Origin: Chaetorhynchus papuensis | Taxonomy: Eukaryota > Chordata > Aves > Passeriformes > Rhipiduridae | Assembly (NCBI GenBank): GCA_013396525.1 | Contig: VWYX01000279.1 | Location: 1 to 64,000 of the forward strand | Direction of reading: 5' to 3' | DNA length: 64,000 bases | In this document: one piece after another, positions 34,651 through 46,563 of the stretch | Position numbering within the stretch: position 1 is the first letter of the stretch | Layout of the letters: each line of letters opens with the position of its first letter | The notes under the pieces: model-generated | What the model was told of the DNA's origin: nothing | Database searches by the model: none | Seen by the model: the letters and a program-made list of their open reading frames with translations, nothing else | Position numbers and translations under genes: made by a program

Positions 34651-34742
34651 AATCACAGAATCAGAGAATGGTTTGGGTTGGAAGGAACCTTAAAGATCAT
34701 CTCGTTCCAACCCCCTGCCATGGGCAGGGACACCTTCCACTA
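34651..34742 (-). mobile_element. Very short CR1 LINE 3' fragment (about 90 bases)
   Basis: Plus-strand reading AATCACAGAATCAGAGAATG, GGTTTGGGTTGGAAGGAACC, TTAAAGATCATCTCGTTCC, CATGGGCAGGGACACCTTCC, then an abrupt stop at CACTAG. It matches the younger subfamily seen at 19641 almost base for base and is 5'-truncated to the last 90 bases. Confidence 0.96.
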
Positions 34743-35797
34743 GAAAAAATTTACTCTTTAATTAATTCTTGTTATACTTAATAATTATTATTCTTTCTCC
34801 TTTCAAACCTTGTGATGGAGGCCTATCCTGGACATAGGTTATATTTTTAAGATAAGCTTGAGGGAGGAAACAAGAAGTTTGCTTTTTTCCTGTCACTTAA
34901 TCTGAAGCTGACGGCTTTCAGTGAAAAAAATATACTCCATGTAAACTCATCACAAAAGGCTCATTTACAGCTCCATTTTACTGCAAAAGGCAATAAACAG
35001 ATTCAATCTGTTGTTGGCTCAACTCATCTGAATTACAAGCCTGTAACAAAATTTATAATCCGTTTTTTTTTTTTTCTTTTTTAGTCTCAGATTTGGAATT
35101 TTGGATTGTTCTATAGAACAATTATTTTCCATTTTTTTATATGTAGGGGAATTTCTCTTTGAATGCTGAATACTGTAGCACTGAGGTAACCAATTATCTC
35201 TGCTCTTTTTCATAAACAAAGGATATTCTTTTGCAATCTTTTTAAGGAACAATGAACAGTTGAAGTGGAAACAGAAAGACTGAACAACTGTTAGGTACAT
35301 ATTTGATAAAAGTTCAAGGTTACAAATCCTACTTTGTGTCCTCTTAAAAGGAATTAATTCTGCCAAATACACATCCAGAACTTCTCTTTAGAATCAGGCT
35401 GTGATTCATCTTCTTCTGAAGCAGACATCTAATATAAATCAGTAATGAGTCCAACTAAAGACATTTGTTGCAGACACCTAATTTCTCATAAAAAAACAAA
35501 ATTAAGGCAGTTGAATTCCACCCTTTTCAACTAAATTTCTGAGTATTGACCCAGATTCTTAATTGTACAAACCACTCTGTAACTCCTTTTAGGAGCTACA
35601 CCCATTTGTACATATTGAATGTCTTGCCTTTTTCATTTTTTTTCCCCTCTCCTTACACCAGTGACATCAAAAGGTAAAAAGTGTAGATCAAAGCTCCTGC
35701 TGAAGATCAAACATAAAAGCAAAAAGAAATTCAAGAGGCACAGTCAGTTTTCTAAAATCATGGGTGGAAAAGGATCATCCCCTTTTTTCCCTTTAAT
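34743..35797. other. AT-rich non-coding sequence
   Basis: Contains a T-rich run at about 35061-35082. The lysine-rich frame near 35619-35800 is not recognised. CTTACACCAG followed by TGACATCAAAAGGTAAAAAG near 35655 imitates a micro-exon but is too short to support. Confidence 0.5.
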
Positions 35798-35857
35798 TTC
35801 AGGGAGAGCCAATAACCATCCACAAACAGCCAGGGTTCGAATCCCTGCTCTGAACCA
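35798..35857 (+). ncRNA. Truncated tRNA-like fold ending in CCA (candidate tRNA pseudogene)
   Basis: A textbook T arm at 35831-35847 (CAGGG stem, TTCGAAT loop, CCCTG stem). The seven bases after it, CTCTGAA (35848-35854), pair with TTCAGGG at 35798-35804 (six Watson-Crick pairs and one G-T), and CCA follows at 35855-35857. Only 26 bases lie between acceptor and T arm, too few for normal D and anticodon arms. An encoded CCA is unusual for a vertebrate nuclear tRNA gene and would suggest a retroposed copy of a mature tRNA, a tRNA-derived SINE remnant, or coincidence. No anticodon can be assigned. Confidence 0.3.
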
Positions 35858-36553
35858 GTTACAACAAACTGGTGGGGTCTTGGTATTCTCGTCCTTGAGG
35901 TTTTTTCCCTGATTTATTTCTAAATTCAGGCTGTGTTATTGGTTTGATCCATATTCACCTGAACTCACGTACAGTTCTAGCATCTTTTTCTTGTGGCAAA
36001 GAGCTGCCCAGCCTAACTCTACATTGAGTAAACACCTTTTTAATTTGTTTTGTCTGCATTACCTGAGAATTCCATTTGATGCCCCCTTGTGTTGGGAGAG
36101 CCAAGGAACAATCATTTCCTCATTTTCTCCTTGCCACTCAAGATTTTTAGAAATGTCATATTTTTCTTCAAGTGTTTTGTGCTTTTTCTTTCTCTTTCCC
36201 TTTTTTTTTCTTGCCCCCAGGCAAAGAACCTTGTCTATATAATAGTCTGACATTCTTGTTCCCACACTGTCTTCCCGTTTGTGGCTTCTCCCAGAAAGAC
36301 AGCAGCAGCAAATTCTTTATGTGGGGTGAAATAGGAAAGCAGCACAACAACAAAAAAGAGTCAACAAAAATATTCTGTTGTGATAAAAATGTCTAAGCAT
36401 TTCCAGATTCAAAAATATGAAAGCGGAATGATGACAAAGTAAGAAATGGGGCATTTTTTCACCTTTCTTCCTCTGAAAATATGTCAGATTTGAAAGAAAT
36501 ATTTCCTAATCTGCTTTGCTTCTCTATTTCCTACTCTTTCACTTTTTTATTAG
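35858..36553. other. Non-coding sequence with pyrimidine- and A-rich runs
   Basis: A T/C-rich run at about 36178-36213 gives the lysine-rich minus-strand frames. No repeat family or gene is recognised. Confidence 0.5.
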
Positions 36554-36602
36554 CTGGAACTCAAGATAAAGATGATGAAAAATATGCAAAAATTAAGGAA
36601 AA
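36554..36602 (+). CDS. Speculative 49-base internal exon, product unknown
   Basis: A pyrimidine-rich stretch with TTTTTTATTAG precedes it and a consensus donor GTAAGTATT follows. One frame is fully open and reads GTQDKDDEKYAKIKE, a highly charged, helix-prone peptide, with a split codon at each end. I do not recognise the protein. A 49-base open segment is easily found by chance, so confidence is low; the near-ideal donor and the charged peptide are the only reasons to list it. Confidence 0.15.
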
Positions 36603-37271
36603 GTAAGTATTGTGATACTTGGTATTCTAGCAAGAGAAAAAAATATGTCATAAATTTAATCAGACACACTATAATTACAATACACCTAACCTAGTTTCTG
36701 CTATTTAAGAATTTCTTGCCCCAAGAGCTCCTGCTGACCCCTCTGCCCCACCCACCCCAAAGCATTATTTTAAATTAATTCAGATTAATTGTGTCAAATT
36801 AAGGTGAGGAGTTGGCAGACAAATTGCTGAAACCAGGAAAAAAATGTTATAGAGTTGGTTACACAGTATCTATAAAATATTAGTTAAATATACTTTGCTT
36901 CCACTCTGGGCGTCTTTTAGAACATATCTTGACTTTTAATAGTTATTTGAGGGAAAGCTCCTCTTTTCAAAGGAGCCAACTCCCACATCAGTAGGGCTTT
37001 TGGTCTTAAGTCCTGGCTGCTGGCAGCAAAAGCAATTTCAAAACCTCAGCTGTCATTTTTTCAATAGTAATGCAAAATTCTTCCATTACACAAGAAATAA
37101 CACTCTTAACAAAAACTTTATGATGTTTTGTTGGCAAATCCTAATTAATGCCCTGAAAAAAAAGCATTGCTGAGGAAAGCAGATTTAATGACTTGCCCAT
37201 TTCAATAAATTTTTTAAAGAAAGACCTAAATATTAGAATCTATTTTTATATGATCAGAACTTGTTTAACAT
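36603..37271. other. AT-rich non-coding sequence, nothing recognised
   Basis: No gene, RNA or repeat family is seen in this stretch. Confidence 0.55.
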
Positions 37272-37312
37272 AGTGGTGGTACTGGGCTGATGACCTTAAA
37301 GAGTCTATGATT
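37272..37312 (+). mobile_element. Possible CR1 3' terminal remnant
   Basis: GTGGTGGTACTGGGCTGATG, ACCTTAAAGAG and TCTATGATTTT follow the order of a CR1 3' end (tail ATTCTATGATTC) with an internal deletion. It is too short for certainty. Confidence 0.4.
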
Positions 37313-40300
37313 TTGAATTTTTATCTTAAAGTGGCTTTTCATTTGAAAGCACTAATTCAGGAATAAATGAAAAATTGTCTTTTAATTTCTAATTACATAA
37401 ATTAAATATTTCAAATTACTCAAAAATTTTTTTAATTAAAAGTTTTAGTGGATGAACACTTAGGAGATTTGGGGGTTTTATCCAGCTTCAACACAAGCAA
37501 AAAACCACCCAAAACCTGAAACCCAAAAGCACTTCCTGCCAGTCCCTAAGATGCACTTTTAAAAGGGCATAAAGGGACAATACAGGGGACAAAAAACCAA
37601 ATCCCTCATGTCTTTGACCCCAAAATCCAGAGAGCTGGTCTGTAACAGTAATTTTATGGCAGGCTGATGTTGAAATATTTGATATTTAAAGCAGGCAAAT
37701 TACACAACTGATGGCTTCTGTCAAGGTTAATAATTAATACAACAGCTTACTTGAAAATTTATCCACTACTTTTAACTTTCTCCATTATGAGAACATCCTT
37801 CTATTCCAGTACAAACAACAGTGAATCTGAGGCAATATCCCCACAAAACACCTGTGATGTTCCTATTAATGCTCACTCTACTTCGCTGACCTTCAGGACC
37901 CAATTCTGCATTTCTTTTCTCTTACACACCTTCTCTTCTCTTAGTCACAAAGGACAGCGCTGTCAGTGCAGAAATACTGGTTTGAAGTAGTCCAAGATGT
38001 AATGGAAAAAAACCTCCTTGCAGTGTATTGAATCTTTAATGTGAAATTGCATTAATTCTGTGCACAAAAATAATACTCTGATGGGGGACACTGATGTGGA
38101 CTGAGAACCCTGCTAGTTATAAAAATCATGGGTTAAGTTCCAAACTTTCTCTTTCACAGCTCCAGTCCCATTACAACAGATTGTCTACACTCAGGTCATA
38201 AAACACGGTCATAAAACACGGTCATGTTTGTCCTTGCATTATCCTTATATTCAGGGTAGGAAATACGATGAACGCTATTAAATGGTAAAGTTAGTAACAG
38301 ATTTTGCTGCTTGATTATTTTAATTTTAACTAGGATTGTTCATAGGAGTTGGTTGGAGAGGAAGAAGGTAGGTGCAGGATGGAAGTACTACTCATGGAAG
38401 TAATTCACTTGCTGTTAAGTGGTTCTGCCAGGATGTTCTTATGCAGATATATGCAAATAATCATACTGACAAAGCAGTGTTGAAGAGGGGAAAGACCCAC
38501 TCACTGGACTTTAGCTTTTCATGATTATGAACCACAAACCTCCAAACTGAAGGACACAAGGCTGCCTCGGTCTGCTCTCTAATGTGTGGTATATAGATTT
38601 AAAATAATATAACATGGTACAAATTGGGAATCGAATTGCTTTTCCATTAAATAAGTTAATTTCTTTTTGCATGCTGTCGTGTTTTCAGATTGACCAGTTG
38701 TATTTACAGGTGTGCTGTATTTAGCGCAACTACCATGAATTTGGAGAGAAAAATTTGGCTTCTTTGTGATTCCTCTTTGGGTTCTCCAATGTTCTGTTGT
38801 AAGCCATGAGTCACAAAGGATTGTTTTGTTTCTTACATTGAGCTTGTTTTTTTTTTTTATTTTCTGACTAAAATCAATAAAAATGCAAAAGTACAGAATA
38901 ATGGATATCAAAGAACTTAAAAAATATAGCAATTAGCCATCTGAATACTTCTAGCAAAAGTCTAAAGAAATAGTCATTGAAAAATGAATCAGAATCCAAT
39001 TCACTTCTCCTATGATAATTTTTAACCAGATTTTTTCATTCTAATTGTCTTAAAAAAAACCCCTAAACATTCTAAACATTTTATTTTGGTTTGCATTTTC
39101 TTGTGTTCAAAAAATTCCAATTTTTAGTGCCAAAACCTGGTTATTTTCTGGCTGAGAATTTCTCTGTGGAAATTTCTGTCAAATGAGAATCTTCAAATGT
39201 AGCTTCAGTTCTGTCAAAATGTTATTTAACTCTTGAGAGAGGAGGAAACAATCAAACCCCTTTATTTTAGCCCCAAGTATCACTTTCAAGTCTTCTTGGA
39301 TCATCTCAAATTCAAAAATCATTATCTGATGTTAGGAGCTTGAGGCAAATGACTCCTCTTGGAAACCAGGGTCAACCCAACCATCCCATTTTCCTTCATG
39401 TATGTTGGGATTTACACATTAGTCAGTATTTGGCCACAGGCAGGTGAAATAAGACCAAAAGCCAACACTGGGAGAGTCGTCCCAAACTTTCCTGAAACTT
39501 GAGCTCAGGCAAGCTGCCTTTCTGCCACATCTTCCACGCCGGTCCAAGACATGTGTCCTCATGGTTTCCCTAATCTGGAGAAAAAAACATGTCTAAAGAT
39601 CTCTGCTGAGAAGCAATGAATATAAAACCCCTTGGTACCAGTTAAAGCATTTACTCCTCCTGCTGCTTCCTTGAGGGAGGATGTTCCCTGTGGTTGTTGT
39701 ACTCCTGGGTGCCTTAGGCTCCAGGTTGAGAAAACCAGGGAACAGATGAGAAAAGAAATCTCTCACTTCATCCTGCCCAGGGTTCGTTTGTGAACTTTGT
39801 CCTGCCCCAACTTCTTGGGTTTGTGGTTTTGTCTTTTTGTGTGTGTGCATAAATCCCCTGAAAAATCATTTTCATTTGGGTTTTCTGTTTTCATGTCACT
39901 ACGCTTCGCTTATTCTTATTTACTTGGTTTTGGGTTTGTCAGATAGGCCCCCATCAGCCTCTGAACACATTTACATAATTTAAATACAAAATGCAAACAT
40001 GCTGACTAATGTCTGCCTTAAATAGACTCTCTTAGGATAAGCTAGACATGTTCCCTATCTCCAGCCCCTCAGGCAAAAACCAGAGAACATAGATGAGCTT
40101 CATGCACTTCCCTGCAACTTGATAGACTAAAGGCTGGTGTGGGTCAAGTGCAGGAAGCAAACTCCAGAATTCAGGGCCCTCCATTGATCATACCCAGGCT
40201 GAAATGCTAGTCTGAGGAAAACAGGGCATTTTGGGAAAAGTCCCAGAGCTGTTAAAACTTTTCACGGTGTTTGAAGTACTCTCAGGTTGTAGTGGATTCC

Positions 40301-40877
40301 CATATCATGAAGGATCACGTAACGCATGCCATGGCTAAAGATGTTTCCAGGCAAAATTTGGTGAGATCAGGAGGCTCTGAATTACCCTTGTGACTCAGAA
40401 GGCAGGAAAATGCTCTGCCTTTAACCAAAATGAACAGTTCCTCCAAAGCTTCTCCTTTCTGTGCTGGTAAAATAATATTTATTGTCTTTCTCTGACCTCA
40501 CTTTTCCATGGAGGGGTTTTCAGGCATCTTGTCCTTCAGCCTTATACCTCAAGGGATTCATTTCACTTAACTTCTGCCTATTATGTGGTTCAAGTTTGCT
40601 CTGAAAGAGTTGTCAGGCTCCCCCGGTTATCCATGAAGGAAACATCTCTAGAAGGGCGTTCACAGCATTTCCTCAAAACAACTTTTCAAGGTGAGAGGAG
40701 TTGACTCTTTCTCCACTGACCAGGGGGTGAGACTTGATGGCAGCTTCAGATCAGAGGTGAATTCTTAGATGGCTACAGGTGGGTTGGATGAATCCCACAG
40801 TGTTTCTGGATAAATAAGGAAGATTTTTATACTGGGAGGTCATGAAGAACCTTTCACAATTTGACCTGCTGGTATCT
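37313..40877. other. AT-rich non-coding sequence, 3.5 kb without a recognised gene or transposon
   Basis: Only a 13-base tandem repeat (38194-38225, listed separately) and scattered A/T runs are distinctive. The frames at 37751-37990, 38579-38932 and 39593-39850 have no known domain and overlap no recognised element. Confidence 0.5.
38194..38225. repeat. 13-base tandem repeat, 2.5 copies
   Basis: GGTCATAAAACAC repeats perfectly at 38194-38206 and 38207-38219, followed by a partial GGTCAT copy. Confidence 0.95.
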
Positions 40878-40938
40878 GATCATAGAATATCCGGAGTTGG
40901 AAGGGACCCACAAGGATCATCGAGTCCAACTCCTAATA
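40878..40938 (-). mobile_element. Very short CR1 LINE 3' fragment (about 60 bases)
   Basis: Plus-strand reading GATCATAGAATATCCGGAG, TTGGAAGGGACCCACAAGG, ATCATCGAGTCCAACTCCT. This is the CR1 subtype with ATATCCTGAGTTGG and is the same type as the longer copy at 42571. Confidence 0.93.
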
Positions 40939-42570
40939 ACAATATCCTATAATAAAAATCTTGATACTTTTTAAGACAGGGCTTAGGTGTTTTGTAAATA
41001 TACTTTCAGGCAGTCTTTAAATCAGATATCCCTAAAAGGCTTAGAAAAAAGGAGAAAATGAGACATTAGTTATACTCAAGGAATACTTGAGTATACAAAT
41101 ACTGAAAATTAGACAGCCCAAGTCCTGTCAGAAATGGACATTCCCAAGTCAAATAGAACATCTGCAAAGCTTTTTCTTCACCATGCTTTCCTTTTGCATA
41201 CTGATACAAAAACCCAGGCTACCTCTTTGAGAAACTAAACACTGAACACATTTAGGCTTATCTTGGGATATGAACTGCATCTTAAATATCTTCTCTACAA
41301 ATATTTTTAAGGAAATTTTTAGGCACTAAATAAATGAAAGAAACACCATATGATTTAACCAGTAGTAAGACTATAGCATTTCTAAGACTATAATAATGGT
41401 AAGTTCTAGTGGCCATTGATGATTATAAAGTGTCTGGTTTTCTGATTTGTCTGTATTTGGTTTGTTTTACTTCCCATCAGATCCTGACTTTTAGTCTTTA
41501 CCTCGATTCTGCAGTGCCACACTTCGTTTTCTCTCTTTCATTTTCTTAAGCTATTCTTTTCCTTTCGAATTTCTGCTGATGAAGAAACTAATTAGTTGTT
41601 TCTATCTTTGCAACTACAGTTTTCTTAATTTTGCTAAGTATAGCTATTTCTTGATAGAGTACTGAGACCACATCAGTGCTGCTGGAAACATTGCAGGAGC
41701 ATTTATTTCAACTTTGGTTTCCTCTGAAGGATATGTTTGGAAATCAGTGTCACCATACTAGCACAGGAAAAAAATTAAAATACACCTCAGCATCCTCATT
41801 GTTTGGTCTTTGACAGGTATGAACCAAAGTCCCCTGGAGTGAGCCTGCAGGGTTCCACACAAAGAGAGTTTGACACAGACTCTCAAAATTAGGAAACAAC
41901 TTTATGGAGGCTGGTAACTTTTAGCCTATCTGGTTAAAGAAATCAGAACAACTTCCGTCCTGATGACTTTTTAACTCCACATGAGGGATTTTTGTTGTCA
42001 TAATAAAAACAATTCTTCTCTTGCTCATTTGGTTAAAGAATAAAGCCCATTGTGTGGCAAACCTGGTAAAGCAGAAGAGTTCTGGTTCTGTTTATGGCTC
42101 TGACACACCCTGTGGAATAACTGCAAATGTTTTATTTGTCTTCATACACCTCATTTTACTCACTGCAACTGGATTTTTGTCTTTCTCCTAAAAGTCTGAA
42201 TTCCTTCCGAATATTGAAATTATTTGAAAAGCTTGAATATAAATGCCTCTTTAGTACAATATCTTTCTTTAATTCAGCTTTCTGTGAATAACTTCTTCCC
42301 TCTCTGAAAGACTTTGGGTGTAGGTTTGTCTGTCTGGAATCTCTGTTCTCTTTTCAATCTGTTTTTTTTCTTTTTTATGTAGAAGGAAAAATGAATCTGC
42401 CCCAGCAGGACACAGTGACTGCTTTCGAAGCAAACTGATGCATAGAGACAAACCCTCATACTGAGGACAATGGAAATATCAGCAGGTCAGAGCATCTCTG
42501 CTCTCTTTCTGTCACTACTCTTTTACTCCTGGAGAGGACCCACATCTCAGTGAAGCTGTGGTTTTCATTT
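40939..42570. other. AT-rich non-coding sequence, nothing recognised
   Basis: No coding frame above 61 codons and no repeat family. T-rich run at about 42361-42378. Confidence 0.55.
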
Positions 42571-42739
42571 GTCATAGAATTAAGGAATATCCTGAGTTGG
42601 AAAGGCCCCACAAGGACCGTTCGAGTCCAGCTCCTGGCCCTGCACAAGACAACCCTAAGAATCCCACCCTGTGCCTGAGAGTTTTGCCCAAACACTGAGC
42701 TCTGTCAGGCCTGGGGCAGGGATCATTCCCTGGGGAGCT
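42571..42739 (-). mobile_element. CR1 LINE 3' fragment
   Basis: Plus-strand landmarks: GTCATAGAATTAAGGAATATCC, TGAGTTGGAAAGGCCCCAC, GAGTCCAGCTCCTGGCCC, AATCCCACCCTGTGCCTGAG, ACACTGAGCTCTGTCAGGC and CATTCCCTGGGGAG at the truncated 5' end. The frames at 42456-42695 and 42572-42931 partly read this element. Confidence 0.94.
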
Positions 42740-42859
42740 ATAAAAACTCTGGAAAAGAAGTATCCTGGAGTCCTCTGCTGTCAGTGGTTTCAAGTTCATG
42801 TGACTGAAAAGAGAAAAGCGAAAATAAAGCATCAGCTGGAAGTTAGTCCAGCAATTAAA

Positions 42860-43008
42860 GGCAGAGATCTGAAATAACCTCAGTTGCTCAACACTGGGAC
42901 AAATTACCAAAGGAAGTGATAGATTGTTCACTTCCTTGGAGACCTCAGCTTAAAACCATCAGCTCTTCCTGGAAAAGTGTTATGATTGCACACAACCTCG
43001 CAGATTTA
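42860..43008 (+). mobile_element. Possible ancient CR1/L3-type LINE 3' fragment
   Basis: CTCAACACTGGGACAAATTACC, AAAGGAAGTGATAGATTG and TCACTTCCTTGGAGACCT resemble the conserved 3' part of old CR1-like LINEs (G-GACAAATTGCCAAGGGAAGTGGT-GATTCTCC). Degenerate, with no recognisable tail. Confidence 0.4.
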
Positions 43009-44035
43009 AGATGAAAGTTGCTAAATAAACTTCTAATTTAAAAAAAAGTCCAAAGCAGACATATCCTAAAGGTAATTCATCCTGCTCACTCTTTCTTCTA
43101 AGGCCTGATAATTATTTTTGAAAGTTCCTACCTGCCTCCATTGACTAAATGGAAACCAAAAATGTAGATTTCCTTGTCTACCTTAGCGTGCACAGCTAAT
43201 GCAAATATTTTTCTGTTTTGTTTCGCTTGAAATTAATAGCAATGTTAAAAAAAAAAATCCTGAAACACAAAAGCGTGATTTATCGAAAGTCACAGGGCAA
43301 GAAAATGGCAACACCAGAACCCACATCATTGCAACCAATTTTCAAAATAGCTGGAACTATATTGCAGATAAGCCTCCAGGTAGAATGAACCACCTTACTG
43401 GGGAGTTGGTACAGCACTGGATCTCTGTCTGCTTTTCAAGGTCCCCATTTAAAAATAAAATAAAATAAAATATAATAAATTTTAAAAGGCATACACCAAA
43501 ATTCCCACACCAAACAAAGAAATAAACAAACAAAGAACACCCTATTAATCTGTTGGATTAGGTCGGTGATATCAAGGGAATTTGAAAACTCAACCTAAAG
43601 ACATAAATCTTTAGGATGTTAAGTTTAATTAGTTCAGTAATTGAGAACTATTTGTTACTGCACCCCAACCTAGATGAAGCTCCTCAGAGCTGGACCCACA
43701 GTGAGAAAGGTGTGTATCATGCAGGAAGGGGAAGGAATTTTTGGGTTCTGTAACCAGAGGTTATAATTGTCCTTATTAAAAGGTGCTTTAATGGTGTGAA
43801 CAGAAGGAATAACCTGTGTTCATCCATATATTTCATTTAAAAGGGAGTTAATTTATTTCTTTTAATCAGAAGGCTGGTGGCTATGTCTAAGCATGAGCAC
43901 AGTTACACATGAGTACGAGGATGCTGCACTAAGAGTATTCCCCTTTTGGGAGCAATCCATATTGGATAAATAGTTCTATTACTGGGCTCTGGCTAGGGAG
44001 GTTGCCCAGATGCAATTACACTGGTATAATTGGTG
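43009..44035. other. AT-rich non-coding sequence with an (AAAAT)n repeat
   Basis: A run of AAAAT/TAAAA units lies at 43451-43479, and an AAACAAACAAAG stretch near 43515-43535. No gene is recognised; the frame at 43199-43468 has no known domain. Confidence 0.55.
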
Positions 44036-44130
44036 GTGCTTTGGTGTGGAGGCAAGGCTTCATTGTGGATAATTTGTTGACAAAATGATTAATCATTTAT
44101 CGTTTGACAGTTAATCTGGAAGTCTATTAA
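44036..44130. promoter_or_regulatory. Candidate conserved non-coding element
   Basis: Dense homeodomain-like cores and inverted motifs: GTGGATAATTTGTTGAC, AAATGATTAATCATTTATCG, GACAGTTAATCTGG, CTATTAATTCCC. ATGATTAATCAT (44085-44096) is a perfect 12-base palindrome suited to a paired or homeodomain dimer. Function is inferred. Confidence 0.35.
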
Positions 44131-46224
44131 TTCCCTTCTTACTCCTCCCCAGCCTCTCTCCCCAGCACTCACATTACAAATCCCAGTCTGGACCAATAAT
44201 CCAGGCTGGTGGGACCCTTGCAGGCTCACTGTGGGGAACTGAAATCTGTGTCGCCTTTAAACTCATTTTCCTGGTACTGGAGAGACCCAATGTGCCTTTT
44301 TTTTTTTTTTTTTTTTTCCCTTTTCTTTGGCCTGATTTCCCATTTTAATATACAGCTTTCAAGTCTGGTATATTGGGCACAAAACCTGACCTTCTGACCC
44401 CATCTTTCAAGCTGAAGTATGAGGCAATATCTGACCAATTATGATTCAGTTGCAAGCCCTGTGTAAATGGAATATTTCTCAGGATGTGGATAGAAGTCAG
44501 TAGTATTTCCCTTTATGTTTAAATGGCTTTTTTAGCCACTTAGAGATTAAGTGGTGAATACAAAGGGAGAGACCAAAAAAAGGACTTTAAAAGGTGTTAA
44601 ATTTATCATGTGCCATAAAAGCAAAGATATCTAATAAGCCACCAGTACTTCTTGGGTGGTTTTTCAGTTTCGTTTTACACTTTTGAGATTAAAAGATACA
44701 TGCAAAAATATGTACAAAGTACCTTTTAGAAACTTTGGAAGAGGTCAAGGAGAAAATAGCTGGATTTCAAAAGCTGAACTTTTCAAGGATTTTCTCTGAT
44801 TTCTCTAAAACAAGATAGCCTCCTCCTCCTCTTAATAGTTCTTCAATGCCTTTTTGGTAGCCAAAATCTTTGTTCTTTTTTTTTTTTTTTTTTTTTTAAG
44901 CAGCTTTGTAAAAGAAGAACTAAAAATTAATTATGGCTATGGAACTTTTGCACAGAAGAGTTTAAAAAGCACAGACGTAAAGAAGGGAAAAAGATGAGGG
45001 CCCATTTATCTCATATTGACAGGACTAGCTTCAAAAGATGACCTTGAATCATAATCATCCTAATGAGCTGAAAATATTTCACTTTAACAAGTGAAACTAT
45101 AATCAAATCAGTTTCTGAAAGCTCTACTAATGAGCATTTCCTTTGATGAAAACATGGTTCACTGTCTTAGTCTGCAGGAGGTGCACTACAGTAAGAGGCC
45201 AGCTCATGACAACTCATTAGCTGACCTGGGGAGAGACTAATTTGAATGCTTTTGATAAAAATTTCAAGGCTTTTTACTTAAATTACAATTTATGCACTTT
45301 TATAAATAGTCTAATTTTTATAAGTTGGGGGAAACGGGTTAGGAAGACTTCAAAGTCATGGAACAAAGTTTGTTTACAACATTTATTCTGTAGGATCTAC
45401 AGAACTTTCAGGGGAGAATATTTTTACTTAGTACTTTTATTTTTTTTCCCTCATAAAAAACAAATGTCCTGAATTCAACCAATTCTTATGTTTGTTTATG
45501 CACAAAAGAAGAGGTCTGCCCTCCCCAGGTCCCTTTTTTCCTGACTGATGAAAACACTTTAAACTTTATAGCATTTAGCACTGGCAATATTTAAAGTCAC
45601 TATTATTTACTGTGAGCTACTATATCAATTATCTTCAGAAAAACAGGCTTGTCTCATTAGGAATCTCAGTAATTCATTCAATTTCTTTAAACTAGCAGCA
45701 GAACTTAAATGAGAAACGATTACACAAATCTGGTTTACTACCGTAGAGCCCCCCTCCAGGGCTTATTCATTAGGATTATTCATCATTTTAACTCCTGCTC
45801 TGCTCGACACACAGAAACACTTTTCTGTTTTTCCTCCCTGCATGGCAGAGTTGCTGTCAAAGCTGCACTTCACACTGAAGTGTTCTTCAGCTGTTTTAAG
45901 TTTCACTCCCAGTCAGATCTTGGCTTTCAGAGACTTTTCGTTTCCCTCTCCAGCACTGCCTTCGCTGCAGACTTTTAAGGCTGTTTGATTTGTGTATGTG
46001 TGTGTTATGTGTCAGCGTGCTCTCCTCAGCCTCTGTGTGCCGCAAAAGCTGCACTGAGATGCACGGAATGTGCACCTTGTCACTGTTTATGAGATTATCC
46101 TGATCCTAACTGAAGTAGGGAATGTGAAGCTTCCAGTCTGTGCTCCACTCAGTCAGTGATTTTGCTGCAGCACACGCAGTAAGGGCTTTATACATTGAGT
46201 ATAAGAAGTTTTATTTCTCTTACC
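44131..46224. other. Non-coding sequence with two long T runs
   Basis: T runs of 21 bases (44297-44317) and 22 bases (44876-44897), neither next to a recognised retroposed element. GTGTATGTGTGTGTTATGTGTC at 45993-46014 is a short TG repeat. The frame at 45709-45978 is not recognised. Confidence 0.55.
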
Positions 46225-46395
46225 CAGAAAAATTGTGGCTGCCCCATCCTGGAAGTGTTCAAGGCCAGGCTGGATGGGGCTTGGAGCAGCCTGGGATAAT
46301 GGAAGGTGTCCCTGGCTATGCCAGGGTTTGGAACAGGGTGGTCTTTAAGGTCCCTTCCAATCCAAATCCTTCTGTGGTTCTGTGGTTCTATGAGT
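46225..46395 (+). mobile_element. CR1 LINE 3' fragment
   Basis: GAAAAATTGTGGCTGCCCC, GCCAGGCTGGATGGGGC, CAGCCTGGGATAATGGAAGG, GTCTTTAAGGTCCCTTCC and a tail with repeated TTCTGTGGTTCTGTGG. The tail has three imperfect 8-base units, typical of CR1 3' ends. The frame at 46140-46475 reads through it. Confidence 0.96.
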
Positions 46396-46563
46396 CTGGC
46401 ATAAATCCATGCTGTCTGCCTGGGATAAGAATTGCAGAGCCCAAAGTATCTCCTGGCAGCTGCAAAGATCAGTGAGAATGCACTTTATTAGCACTTTGCA
46501 GCTGGAAATTATGGTCTTGATTCAAAACTTGCTAAGGAGGTTGCCCTGGTGTCCCCCAGGCAC

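Noticed and set aside
35655..35680. Possible 12-base micro-exon between CTTACACCAG and GTAAAAAG
   Set aside because: Splice-like signals this weak and close together occur often by chance, and there is no partner exon.
44297..44897. Two T runs (21 and 22 bases) considered as poly(A) tails of minus-strand retroposed gene copies
   Set aside because: No recognisable gene-like or SINE-like body lies next to either run and no flanking target duplication was seen.
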